Shown: piece by piece, positions 37,281-48,930 of the stretch
How the letters are laid out: each line of letters begins with the position of its first letter
Numbering within the stretch: the stretch's first letter is position 1
Origin: Camellia lanceoleosa
Taxonomy: Eukaryota > Streptophyta > Magnoliopsida > Ericales > Theaceae
Direction of reading: 5' to 3'
Assembly (NCBI GenBank): GCA_025200525.1
Contig: JANUSC010000050.1
Location: 62,001-126,000, forward strand
DNA: 64,000 bases
The notes under the pieces: generated by a model
Seen by the model: only the letters and a program-made list of their open reading frames with translations
Told to the model about the DNA's origin: nothing
Databases searched by the model: none
Position numbers and translations under genes: made by a program

Positions 37281-38110
37281 ATCGTGTCAAAACCGCAATC
37301 CTTGAGAAGTCTTTCACAAACTTTCGTAGTAACTTGCCAAACCGAGGAAACTTCGAACCTCGGACACATTCGTCGGCGTCCGCCAATTTACCACGTCTTC
37401 ATTCTTGCCTTTGATCAATGAGATACCTTCTTCATTAATCACATGCCCTAGGAATGAAATCGAAAGCCAAAACTCACATTTACTCAACTTAGCATACAAC
37501 TTCCGCCCCTCAAAATCAGAAGGCAAGTCTCAAGTGGTTTTCATGTTCTTTACTCTTGGAATAGATTAGGATATCATCAATGAAGACAACTACAAACTCA
37601 TCTAAATGCGGTTTGAAGACTCGTTCGTCATTAAGTCCATAAATGCAGGGGCATTGGTTACACCAAAAGGCATCACTAAAAACTCGTAGTGGCCATATCG
37701 GTTCGAAATGCCGTCTTCTCAACATCCTCGGCTTTAACCTTAAGTCGATGGTAACCCGACCTAAGGTCAATCTTGGAAAAGACTCGTGCTCCTTGAAGTT
37801 GATCTAGCAAATCATCAATCCTAGGCAATGGGTACTTATTCTTAATGGTTACTTTATTAAGTTCTCGTAGTCAATGCAAAGACGAAGTGTACCATCCTTT
37901 TCTTAACAAACAAGACCGGTGCTCCCCATGGTGATGTGCTCGCCTAACAAAACCCTTATCCAACAATTCAGAATCGTACCTTCAATTCCTTAAGTTCGGG
38001 GCCATTCTATAAGGTGTTTTGGAGATCGGTGGGTTCGACATGATGTCCACAAGAAACTCTATTTCTCTATCGACTAAGTGGCGCAATTCATCCGAAAGAC
38101 ATCGGAGAAT
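37281..38110 (-). pseudogene. Reverse transcriptase domain (element C)
   Basis: The catalytic segment [18 protein letters not shown] lies at about 37540-37610. The thumb (KLSKCEFWLSISFLGHVIN, SEVRSFLGLASYY) lies at 37314-37526. The fingers are at about 37780-38000 in broken frames. Several 1-2 nt losses relative to element A disrupt it. Confidence 0.88.
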
Positions 38111-38640
38111 TCACTAACAACGGGATATCGGCTAACTTAGCATTTCCATTCGATCACTCAAGATACTACACAAGTAGCCATGGCATCCTTTCGAATTAGC
38201 TTATAGGCTTTAATGGATGAAATCAAGTAAGGTGGGGACACTACACCTCTACCTCGAAAATGACCTCGGCTTGGCTTGGGGTTTCAAAGTAACGCCTTAG
38301 AAACACAATCAATAGATGCATGATTCATCACTAACCAATCCATTCCTAATATAACATCAAAGTGGGTCATGCTTAATGGCATCAAATCAACTAACAACTC
38401 TACACCCTTAATCCCAACAACACACTCTCTATAAATAGATGCAACAATCATAGTTCTCCCAGATGGAGCAGATACATATAACACATAACCAAGGGGTTCC
38501 GTGGTCTATTCAACTTCTCAAAGAACTTAGCGAGATATGAATGAATGCGTAGATCCCGAATCAATTAACACATAAGCATCTTGAGAGCAGATTGAAGTAT
38601 ACGACACTCTTGTTTCAAAGATTCGTGTCTCCGGCACTAG
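38111..38640 (-). pseudogene. Aspartic protease region (element C)
   Basis: The frame at 38284-38484 contains MTHFDVILGMDWLVMNHASIDC, the conserved end of the gypsy protease. The DSGST-type active site is at about 38555-38575 (plus-strand text GAATCAATTAAC), in a broken frame. Confidence 0.75.
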
Positions 38641-39690
38641 AGCGAAAACTCGCCTGCCTCATTTGTGTCCTGCCGACATTGCTTCCTGCAGAGCGAGGTG
38701 CTCCCACTTTTCCTACCATCATCAATCCTTGACTTTGGGCAATCTTTCACACGATGACCCATCTCCCCACATTCAAAACAAGCGCTGGCCCAACGGCAAA
38801 CCCCTCGAATGCGGCCTCCCACAACTTGCACACATCGGCTTAGTACTACCTTCCCGGTTCGAGGAGCTTCCCACGCTCACTTTCTTCTTAGCATTAAACG
38901 GAGCTCGGCGGTTGTCATAGTTCTGTCTCTTTCTCTCGTTCTCTCTCGCATTCGATATCGGCTCAAGTTGGTTTCGCAAGGATAGCCTTGTCCAAGACTC
39001 CAAAGTTGGCATGTTGAGCATGTTAACTCTATCTCAGACGGTCCACGCACCACTTTCAAACTTCCTAGCTTTCCTATACTCATCATCGACCATATGAGGT
39101 GCATACCTCGCCAATTCGGTGAAGGCACGATCGTGATTCTCGCCATCCTGCTTCCTTGTGTGAGGGTTCAAACTCGTGATCTTGCGATCTCGGACACTAA
39201 GGGAAAATGCTTATTATAAAATAGTTCCAAAAATTTGGCCCAAGTTAAATCAGGTTTCCTTCTCGTGTCATCATCCACCATCTTCGGCATCATCATCTAA
39301 TGTAAATGCGCCAATGCCACCTTTTGAGCATCTTTCTTTGAAAGATTTCAAACAACTTCTCCATTCCTAGAACCCACGCCGGCTTTCATTGGTTCTATGC
39401 CCCTTGGAACCTCGGCGGTTCATCTTCTTGAATTCCTTAATCAAAGTCATGGTTCCATCTCCATACAAGGTCGTGAGGGTACTTGAGGTACCGGAGGAGG
39501 TGGAGGTGGAATCAGATATCGCCATTCGTCTGCTCGCCCGGTAGTTGTAGCACTAACATTCTGTTGTCTCACTTGTCTTAACTCTCGAGTTAACCCTTCC
39601 ACTAGTCTTTCTAATCGGTCCAGCGTCCTCCGACGATCTCGCCAATCGGTGGTCTTCCTCTCCTCATAGTGCTATGAGTATGCGAAATGT
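38641..39690 (-). pseudogene. Gag with zinc knuckle (element C)
   Basis: ACFECGEMGHRVKDC at about 38720-38790 is a CCHC knuckle (C-x2-C-x4-H-x4-C). Upstream frames give retrotrans_gag-like text in fragments. The start codon region near 39660 is uncertain because of indels. Confidence 0.8.
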
Positions 39691-39863
39691 GACTTTAAAA
39701 TGTATGTAGAACAAGTATGCATGCTAGCAACAAGTAATCATGTCGATGATGCACACATTTGTCAAGTAGCAAGCAACATGATGCAATCCTATGATCTTTC
39801 TAAGGGAAATCCTATGCTCTTTAGGACTCAGAGTGTGTGAATAACGTACTATAAGAAACTTGT

Positions 39864-39874
39864 GCTCGATACCA
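39864..39874 (-). other. Primer-binding site of element C, one base short
   Basis: Minus-strand TGGTATCGAGC lacks the A of the canonical TGGTATCAGAGC. The adjacent first 12 bp of the LTR (TGTCACGACCCC, present at 33037) are also missing. Confidence 0.8.
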
Positions 39875-39878
39875 ATCT

Positions 39879-42214
39879 AACCTGCCCCTAGAAGGTCGGC
39901 GCCGAGATGGCCAAGAACCCGAGGTTACCAAAGGCCTCTTACAAGAATTCACGCACAACTCGAGTAAATATGTGGGCTTACAAATGCGAAGCAATAAATT
40001 AACATACAAGTCCATAAAAGCAAAGGTTAAGTCGAATGAAATGACATACATCTTTGATGGCTTTAATATAACGTAATAGAGTACATGAATTACATCTTGA
40101 CAAAAAGGCTTCGCCTTCAAATACAAAAAATTTCAATGAAATAACCAAGAAGCATGATCTTCAAGATGTCGCAAAACACGAATGCAAAACATGTCGAAAA
40201 ACATCGGCAAACAAGTCTAGGCGTCTCGCGCCCCTCATCACCTACATATATATATAGAGAGGGTGAGCTTGGATACTCGAATGGCATAAACAATAAAGGG
40301 TTTACATGAATGATATCCGAGGTCTTTAACAAAACTATACATAGTACAAATCAAGTTTGTCTTTCAAATCTTTCAAAGCTTCAAGGGATGTTCATTAACA
40401 TCAATATAATACGATGATGACATTCTCGACAAGCAAACCCACGCGTAAAACCGCTGGCAAGGCAAGACAAGACAAGAGAGATCTCTAAACAAGGATGTCG
40501 TTGCATTATAGTCCCCGACACTAAGGACTTGTGCCACAAATGCTTAGAGTCCCCTGGCACGTGCGGACTTCCAAACTTGTGCTACAAATGCTTATACCCC
40601 CCTAGCCTGTACGCACTGGTCCCACAAATGCTTATAGTCCCCTGGCTCGTACGGACCTCCAACCTTGTGCTACAAATGCTTATAGTCCCCTAGCACGCAC
40701 GGATGGTGCCACAAATGCTTAAAGTCCCCGCACGCATTTTACTTCCGTAATGGTCATCAAAACAAGACATAACATTTGATACTCAAGGTAGGATTAATCA
40801 TTCATGCTTACAAACACTTTTCAAAACAAGGCAAAACAATACTTTTATCAAGTCAAAGCAACATAGCTTTATTAAGAATGCCACTCACATAGTTCTTCTA
40901 ACGCGGGTCAAGGCAAGTCCAAGTCCTACAAAAATACATGGCAAGTTCATCAATACACTTACAAACAAGTTTCACATGCATGCAAATGATCTCGGCATGC
41001 CCCAAGACTAAGTCAAATCAAAGCAAACACTGCTCTTATTTCGAAAACATGTCAAGTAACTAACTGTGTCTTGGCCGAGGTTCCACACCTCCTGCCGAGG
41101 TGAGGTTCCGAGGCCACATTCAAGGACAAATGAAGTCGGGAAAACTCGGGTTTCTCCGCTCAAGAACATCAAGAACATGATCATGAAGAACATGAAGGAA
41201 TGAATGCAAGGATCATAACTTATCATTTATAAAATCAGAGATCTCATGCAATGAGTTTGAAAACATGGACCTGGACGCCCATACTAGAATATCTTGGTGA
41301 AACAAACACAAATGCATGGATTTCAATGCAAGCTTTCAGATCCAATCAAGGCTTTTCTTCAAGAACACATGAAGGTCACATTTTCTTTCCAAAACCAACT
41401 TTAAATCAACACATGATATGCAAGACAGCTTCAATCATGCAATGCAGCTAGATGATCATCAAGAACAACAAAAGGAGATTGAGATTCTAACCTCAGATCA
41501 CGAATCTAACGGGTCCAACACCAAGGATCGAGCTTGCTAATCACTTTCTCACTCTAGAACTCCTCCTAGAGCTTTCTCTCCTCAAGAACAAGACTTATAA
41601 CAAAATGAGACATTTCTAGATTTGCTTACCGATATAACATTCAGCTCTCACGGCGTAATTTGCTTGGTTGGTTCAACTTAAAAAATGATTGATTGAAAAG
41701 ACAAGTCTCTGACAAGGCGTGTTCAACAAGCTTGGTGGCAAGGAACTCCGGCGGGCAATGACATCGCCAACAACAAGACTTCGCAAGAAATAACATCGCT
41801 AAAGACAAACTTCGCAACAGGTAACAAAGACATCGGCTAGGAGGACAACACTTGACTAAGCCACACACCTCGCCAGGTGTGCCACATCTCGCCTAGGTCA
41901 TACCTTCCTGTGGTCAAAGGTCACTAAGGGTAGAACATCTCGGCTAAGTAGTGACATCTCGGCTAACATGCCGAGGTGAGAAGGAAGGCCGCAAGCGATT
42001 CTAAGTACAAGGATTCAAAGGTGATCTAGGCTCATGACAACCTCGGCACATACACACACACACACACACACCAAAGGAACATAACACTTAAGTATCACTT
42101 ATGCAAGACAAGTCAAGGATGCAAAGCAAGTCAAGATTAAAATTGCAAGCTCAACAAAACAAGATCATATATAATGCATATGAGTATGGTCGAAGCAGTG
42201 TGAGGGTTATTACA
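39879..42214 (-). repeat. 5' LTR of element C
   Basis: It aligns from AACCTGCCCCTAG (33049 in the other LTR) to GGGTTATTACA. It has the same tandem array (about 40510-40735) and (CA)n run (about 42052-42071). Confidence 0.93.
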
Positions 42215-42800
42215 GAACAAAACAGTAACTCAGAACAGGACAAATCAGAACAGATTTGGGCACCCATGCATAAGACAACCAGCCCTGCAGCTGGCCACAC
42301 AGGAGAGCCAACTGGAGATGCCAAAACAAAACAAACTAAACAGAGCATCTGATGCAAAAGCCACCATTTAGACACCAAAGCAGACCACTCCACAAACAGC
42401 AGAAGCCAACCACAAACAGCAGCCACCTTCCTGAAACTCCAGCATACAGCAGCAGCACTGACCTCAGCTCCCTAATGTGTTCAGCAGCCCAGACCAGAAC
42501 TGCTTCATTCACTGATGACTGAATCTCCACCAAAATTCCAACTTCATCAATCCACCCAGCCAATGAAGATCACACTGTGAGGTCCCCCACCGAACAACAA
42601 AACTAACTATTAACCTCCACCAAGGTTCCACTTTCATCAATCCACCCAATCATTGAATATCCCACTGCGAGGCCCCCCACTGAACAAAATGGGATATCCC
42701 AGCAGCAAGACACCCCAGAACTAAACATCCTTATAGCACTGCCCTCGCACCTCCACCCAAACAGAATCTAATAAGCTTCAAGTTAAAGAGAAAATCATGC
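42215..42800 (-). mobile_element. LINE 3' region (minus strand), part 2
   Basis: It continues the GCTGCT-rich LINE text after the GAACA duplication. It includes two copies of a roughly 70-bp unit (42526-42596 and 42617-42687, sharing CATCAATCCACCCA and GAGG(T/C)CCCCCAC). The 5' breakpoint is approximate. Confidence 0.65.
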
Positions 42801-43565
42801 ACTGTGAATTCATGATCTTTAAACACTTCCTTGAACCACACAGCCATTCTAAACTTTATCCTATCACACAGTATTATTATTGTGTCGTTAAAATCAAGTG
42901 ATGCTAAATTCTTAAAATATATAATATGTTGTCATTGTGAACTAAACTCTAAACTAGGAGTAAAGTTTCACCTAAACTATACAAAGGCAAATCCTTTTAA
43001 GTTCAGAAAGACTTTGTTGTGTAAGCAATTTGCGAAGAAGCATATTTATGAGCATAATTTATTTATTTATTTATTTATATTTATTTATTTATTTATTTTG
43101 CGACATAAATGCAATTTTTAGTTGCTAAAAATTGTTTTTATATTTTTTGTTGCAAGTTACTTAATTGGGATTTTTGTTGTAGAAAAATTTAAGTAGATGT
43201 TTTCCTGACTAGTTTCGTGACCAAAATTATATTTCAACAAATATTTATTATTTTTTATTGAAATTATTTTCATAGCAAAAATTAAAAATTAAAAATTAAA
43301 GTAGTGTTCATATACTGTTAGCCACAACATGCAAGGACAAATGTTTGAGGCCTCATCAGGGCAAGGAATTAGGTGGGAAATATTTGAGTTTTCATTGAGT
43401 TATACATTTACAACAGCAATATAAAGATTAAGAATATTATTATCACAAGTCCAATTCTATGTAAAGTCTGTAAAAGGGTGTGCATACAACTTGGCTAAGC
43501 CTTCATCAATAAAATTGGCCTATCCATAACAGAATTGCAGAAGATGATGCACGTTTCCGAAGAAG
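42801..43565. other. Unassigned AT-rich stretch 3' of the WAT1 gene
   Basis: (ATTT)n microsatellite near 43058-43098. A few GCGACA/TTGCTAAAAATT words recall CACTA subterminal motifs, but no ends are visible. It probably includes the WAT1 3'UTR near 43400-43565. Confidence 0.5.
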
Positions 43566-46500
43566 CTAAGAAACCTGCACTTCTTCTCTCCCGCTTTTGC
43601 CCCATAATAAAGTGAACAATCCACCTATAATCAGAATCGCTCCTATCACACTGAAATTAATAGCAAAGTTAAAAGTACACACATATATAGATATACTTAG
43701 TAGATAAAGATTTAATATGTAAAGAATTTTTTAGTAAATACCTTCCTAAATGCACACTTTCTCCTAGTACTATTAATCCAAATAATATCGCCAAAATCAT
43801 TGACAAGGGGCTGAAGGCAGTGACAAATACCGGGCCCTTGCTGTTTATCACCATATTCAACATATGTAGCCAGAGCAGATACAACAAGGCCCTACAATTA
43901 TCAATAAATAAAGTTGACAAAAAGGTTAGTTTGTAACAAATTAAAAATATGGACTCGTAAAGTAATGAACAAATAAGTTACTAATGGTTCTACTCACACC
44001 ATAGAAGTAACAAAGTAGTGTTATGTTCCACCCAATGCTCCATGAAACTTTATGTCTTACTTCTGAAGCCAATGCAACCCCAAAGGTCAATAATAGCTCC
44101 GGTCAAGCAAACGTATGCCGTAAGGGCAAGGGGTGCGGGGTATTTCATAACAACTTTTCCCTAAAAAAAATTAAATAAATAAAAATTAAAAAATTAAAAT
44201 TAAAAAGTCAATAAACATGAAGATATTGATTTGCTCTATAAAAAATAAATTAACTAATAAATTTTGCTCAAGCATGCTACGATATGTAACTATAATCCTA
44301 CAAAGAGATAAAAGCTCTCAAAGAAACCTTAAACTGATAATTAGATCTATTTGTGGATGTTATTAAATTTTATGTATCTTATAAAATCAGTAGTTCTAAA
44401 TAGTTTTTCAACCTAACCACTAGGGTAGCAGACCACTAGCAAATTCAACCCACATAATAGTTATTAAACTCACAATACTAATTTATGAATATTTCTTAGG
44501 TCTAAACAAGTATGTTATACAGAAAGTTCCACTTACATCGAATCTTAATATTTCTTAGGTTAGTGAATTTTTTTTTATCTTCAATTTGGAATAACACAAA
44601 AGTTATGCATATTAAAGAGCATTCATGTAACAATTTTCCTTTTGTTCAATGAAGAGTAACAAATGGTTAAAGGAACAAACAATCACAACATTAATAAAAC
44701 AGAGGAGTTGTAGCAATAAAATAAAATAAATAAATGAATGAAAACTTTACCGATAAAATGATGTAGAGAACATATGAGACCACTGAAATGAACACATAGG
44801 TAGAACCCACGATATAGTCCTCTTTAACCCCAGATACTTGTTCACGAACATCCGAGTGGAATGATGAAGATATAGTAGGGCCACTATAAAGTCCTATAAT
44901 TATGGCGCTTCCTGCCATAATTATAGTAACTATTAATTTTTCCTGGGTGTTTCTTTCATTCAATCTAACTGTCTCTAAGCTGAATATCAATTCCGAACAA
45001 TATAAAAAAAGAAAAAGAAAAAAGAAGACACACCCACAAGAGAAAAAAAATAAGAAAGTTGCTCGTTTATATTATTTTAGCAAACAAAATTGAACATAAT
45101 ATGTAAATTTGAAATTAATATATGTAAGTTTTAATAAAGTTACAAAACATACCTAAAAATCCAAGCAGCAATGAAAGTCAACGCAGGACGGACACCAGCC
45201 ATACAAGACAAGAAACCAGCTGGTGTTTGTTTGGATCCAGCATATAGAAAATTCTGATCTAGACCTGGCCTGTTCCAGAAATTTAAGGTTTATTAGTATT
45301 TAAAACTCTAATGATTTTTTCTCACTATGATTTTCACACTAATGTACTTACTCGAGAACTCCTAGAGCTAAAATCTGTAGGAATATCCCCATCGTCATGT
45401 TGGGCAATGAATGCCTGTTGATAAAAACAAAAATATGTATATAGAAGTCGTAAGTTTAAATTTTTTTTGCTATGCATATGCAAGTTTTTCTATTGTATAC
45501 CAAAAACTAAATACAATAGAATAAAAAACAAAACATTAATATTAAAAAAAAAAAATTATGCAATGAAAATTTAAGGAAGGATTCAGCTACAATCTTAAAC
45601 TGCTAGCCAAGACAATCAGAAGAGATACAATCAATAATGTGAAGAAAGAGCAGATCACCTTCTTTTATACTCTAATTTTTCTTGGAAAGTTTGGCTAGAG
45701 GTTATAAAGTGGCGGGGTTTGAAGCACGTGCACAAGTATGGGTGTTAGAAACTAGTGTACATGTACTTGTGTGAACATACATTGTGTACAGAAAATAATT
45801 TGGAGGAAACAAAGTTAAGATTTTAACAAAACTTTCAAGTTTTAGAATTTCAGAATATAAAAAATAATAGAGATATGCCACATTTGAAATTTGAACAGAA
45901 TGTTACAATTGCAAATACAAACTTACAGTGCAATAAAAAAAAATAAAATAAATAAATAAATCAAAGAGTCAGAAATTTGGGTATGAGGCTTGGCTGGAAG
46001 AGGAGGGTATTTATAGCCATCGAAGTGGCTGTTTGCAGCAAAAATAGACATATTCGAGAACAAATAGACGTGATCACAGAGAAGGAAGGGATGCAACACA
46101 ACAATTCAGATTTGAAATTCAAATAATTAGATACAAAGTAATCTGGACCTTACATTTGAGCGAGTGGGGGCAGTGGTAGCGCATGGTGTGTCTTTTTATC
46201 TAACTCACTCTCCTACACAAAATTCGGGTGTCTCTTGGAATCCAAACCCAAATTCAATCCTAGAGCTTATAAACTCATCTAGCTTTCATAGTTTTCCTAT
46301 AGTATGCTTGCACCAACACTTCCTTATGGAGGTTACTTTGACGTCAATTTTTCATTTGCTCGTAAATGATTTTATCAAACAAATTAACAATACTAATCAC
46401 CATACAACATAATACATGTAACCACTTACACCAATCTCAATAGGTTCGTGGGTCCTACCTCAATATTGGTTCCAAGTAGGCCAAATTTTAAAAATCCTAA

Positions 46501-48378
46501 GCTTACTATTCCGGTTGAGGTACAATTTGGATATATATACTAAGCACGTTTGGGGTACAAAAAAAAAGAGCAGTGATCTAGACCTCCAGTGGGGGATGAC
46601 CCCAGGACCCCCACATACACTTGGGGGGCAGCCATAGGAGGATTAAAAAATATATATATATTAACCAATCACAATTCACTGGGGATGGGGGGGTCACCCC
46701 CAGTGGGGGTCTCAGTCTTTTAACAAAAAAAAAAAAAAAATTAGAAAACAAATTTAAGTATTTGTTTCATGTACTCAATATATATCTAATACGGGCACGA
46801 TATATTTGTTAAAAAAATCCATACTTCATAGAGTTCAGAACATCTAGTTGGGTTAAAGCTAATGAGGGAAAATCAGAGTTCTAATGTGTTTGTGCATTAC
46901 ATTGATGGTAAGAAACGCTAAAATTGATTAAGGGAGTGAGTATTTTCTGTTTTCTTGCGTTTTTCTTTGATGAGTATTTTTTGTGTTGTTGTGTCTTTCC
47001 AACATCTGATTTGGTGCAGTGTGCCTTGGTGCTGTGAGTCCCCACCCCCCCCAAAAAAAAAAAAAAAAACAAAAAAAAAAACAAAGGTGCTTCTGTCTAG
47101 TTTTGCTCTGACGTTGTACTCTTCTTCTTCATTTAATATATTATCATTTCTTTGCTAATCAAAAAAGAAAAGAAAAAAATGTGAAGAATGAGAAAGAATT
47201 ACTTAGAACTAGTTTTGGATCTGTACTATGCATGAATTGTGTTTGGAATTTACTTTTATATAGATATTTTTTGAACAACCTTGCTACATCCCCCTAAAAA
47301 GAGCCCCCCTAATCCCCCTAATTTCCATATCAAGTAAGAAAAAAAAAAAAAAAAGAAACAGTTGCCAAAACAGGAAATTAGGGGGATTAGGGGGCCTCTT
47401 TTTAGCGCTCCAAATCATTTTCCTTTTTTGAATGAGTCGAATATTTTTCTACAAATCACTAAAAATGTTAGTTGATAAATTTAATTTGAAAATATTATAT
47501 TAGTGATTTAATCAATTATAGTTTATTTTTCATGATAATTATGATATTATATTTTCTAAGCAATTACATAAGAACTTTAGAGTTGACGTAAATGAGAACT
47601 ATTGAGATAGTCGTAAATCATAGTTATTGAGATAGATTTTGGGCATTTCAAATTTTTTTATTTAAATGTAATTTATTTATTTTTCAATTATTGTAATATT
47701 CTTTCTAATAAAATGATTTAGATCTTATAGAGAAGTCCATATTTTTAGAGTTATCAATTTCCTAGTCATGCTACTTTTGAAAATAATAATTTATGCATTG
47801 TATAAAAAATATGCAAATTAAGACTTTAAGTTCCATTCTTTACCTATGATCATAAATGTTAATAAATTTTAATGATCTTTGTATTATATCATCTAGATGT
47901 TCCTATTTACAGTTTCATGAATGAATCCCTAAGGTGTACATATAAATTATAAATTAGGATGTTCCTACTTTTGAATGATATATATAATTTGATTAGTTGG
48001 AAGCAAGTTTATCACAAATCTGTTGATGTGTTTATCTGCTCCTCTATTTTTTGTTTAGTTTGTCATTGCTCACTGTTGTGTTTTGAATGTTGTATTTTAT
48101 TATTACTTTATTTATAAAAGAAATTGCTAATAACAAAAATAAAATTATTCTAGAATAAAAGAAGAGACAGGTAAAACTATATACCTCTGTATGAAGACAA
48201 TGGGTAACAACGCAACTGATGCTATCATGTTTCTAAAACATGATAGCATAGAGAAATGCATGCCCTCCAATAAAGCGGCCTTGGTGATGATTGTATTCCC
48301 CACATTGACTAGCTGGAGGAATACAACACCAATCCAAGGCAGCGCCTTCCGTAGCTTTTCTATCCATGATGCTGCCAT
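43566..48378 (-). CDS. WAT1-related (nodulin MtN21/EamA) transporter, seven coding exons, two apparent frameshifts
   Basis: Exons: 48378-48185, 45414-45352, 45269-45153, 44979-44751, 44160-43998, 43891-43742, 43650-43566, all with GT-AG introns and consistent phases. The protein (about 333 aa) starts MAASWIEKLRKALPWIGVVF, continues SLPNMTMGIFLQIL, DQNFLYAGSKQTPAGF, YPAPLALTAYVCL, SKGPVFVTAFSPLSMI, and ends GGLFTLLWGKSGREEVQVS. Order and exon count are those of plant WAT1 genes. Members are ten-helix membrane proteins of the drug/metabolite transporter superfamily. WAT1 itself is a tonoplast auxin exporter, others carry amino acids; the substrate here is unknown. Exon 5 loses frame near 44082 and exon 6 near 43853, each as if one base were missing. 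It may be a young pseudogene or contain assembly errors. Confidence 0.85.
46580..46713. mobile_element. Small MITE-like element with G/C-rich inverted ends
   Basis: The left end GACCTCCAGTGGGGGATGAC pairs with the right end GTCACCCCCAGTGGGGGTCT (reverse complement AGACCCCCACTGGGGGTGAC). About 134 bp, no coding capacity, in the WAT1 intron. No clear TSD. Confidence 0.65.
47290..47407. mobile_element. Perfect-looking hairpin (fold-back element) in WAT1 intron 1
   Basis: The left arm 47290-47326 (CCCCCTAAAAAGAG, then CCCCCCTAATCCCCCTAATT) is the near-exact reverse complement of the right arm 47373-47407 (GGAAATTAGGGGGATTAGGG, then GGCCTCTTTTTAGCG). An A-rich loop of about 46 nt separates them. 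It is probably a MITE or short fold-back transposon. Confidence 0.8.
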
Positions 48379-48390
48379 TTGGCAACCAAC

Positions 48391-48870
48391 TCTGAAATAC
48401 AAATGACAATGAGAGAAAGTCAACAAAAAGCTATATATATAATAAATTGATTGTGTTAGCAAATGATGAAATAAAACACTTCAGCACTACGAAGCTATAT
48501 ACTTACATGTAGGTCCTAATTAGTGGACTTATTATCTAATAGGTCATATGTGAAAAATTTGTCAGAAAAAAATGTCACTAATTGTAAGTTTTAGCGACAA
48601 TTTATAAAAATTATGATAAAAAAAAGTCACTAATTGTTAATTTTTAGCGACATATATAAAAAATTGTCACAAAAAAATTATATTTAGTAACAATTTTACC
48701 GAGACTTATTTTTAATATGACTTGATGGGAATTAAGTCCAACTATTAGGACCTATTGGAAGTTTACCCTATAATAAACTGATTGTGTTAGCAAATGATGA
48801 AATTAAACACTTTAGCACTACAAATTATCAATGTCAATTATTATTATTACACTTTGTGAATATCAATACC
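48391..48870 (-). other. 5'UTR intron of the WAT1 gene
   Basis: Donor ATATCTAG|GTATTG (exon ends 48870) and acceptor TTTGTATTTCAG|AGTTGG (exon starts 48391) lie upstream of the ATG at 48378. The intron holds the MITE at about 48505-48771. Confidence 0.6.
48441..48828. repeat. 57-bp direct repeats flanking a MITE
   Basis: AT(A/T)AATAAA(T/C)TGATTG, then TGTTAGCAAATGATGAAAT, occurs at about 48438-48497 and again at about 48772-48828. Between them lies an inverted-repeat element: left arm TAGGTCCTAATTAGTGGACT (48516 on), right arm AAGTCCAACTATTAGGACCT (to about 48752). Its interior has repeated GTCACTAATTG and AGCGACA words. Confidence 0.75.
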
Positions 48871-48889
48871 TAGATATAGTAGTGAGAAT

Positions 48890-48930
48890 CAGTGGAGTGT
48901 GGTGAGAGAGCTAGGAATATATATAGGAGT
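48890..48930 (-). promoter_or_regulatory. Candidate core promoter of the WAT1 gene
   Basis: Minus-strand CTATATATATTCC is followed by a CT-rich leader CTCTCTCACCACACTCC that runs into the 5'UTR donor at 48870. The spacing fits a TATA box with a start site near 48895. No experimental support is visible. Confidence 0.45.

Larger units (their letters stand above)
33037..42214 (-). mobile_element. Ty3/gypsy chromovirus element C, complete with TSD
   Basis: It is bounded by GAACA duplications (33032-33036 and 42215-42219). The LTRs are at 33037-35352 and about 39879-42214, with PPT, pol, gag and PBS between, all on the minus strand. It inserted into a LINE tail. The LTRs are nearly identical in substitutions, suggesting recent insertion, yet differ by many 1-4 nt indels. 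Total length is 9178 bp. Confidence 0.95.
45420..48180 (-). other. Large first coding intron of the WAT1 gene
   Basis: This 2.77-kb intron lies between donor AGAG|GTATAT and acceptor CAACAG|GCATTC. It contains two small inverted-repeat elements (46580-46713, 47290-47407), T/A-rich tracts, and minus-strand TATA-like words at about 46008-46016 (CTATAAATACC) and about 45665 (TATAAAAGAAGG). Confidence 0.75.

Noticed and set aside
43040..43210. Possible second CACTA remnant (GCGACATAAA, TTGCTAAAAATT words)
   Set aside because: No CACTA end, no TSD and too few repeats to support an element.
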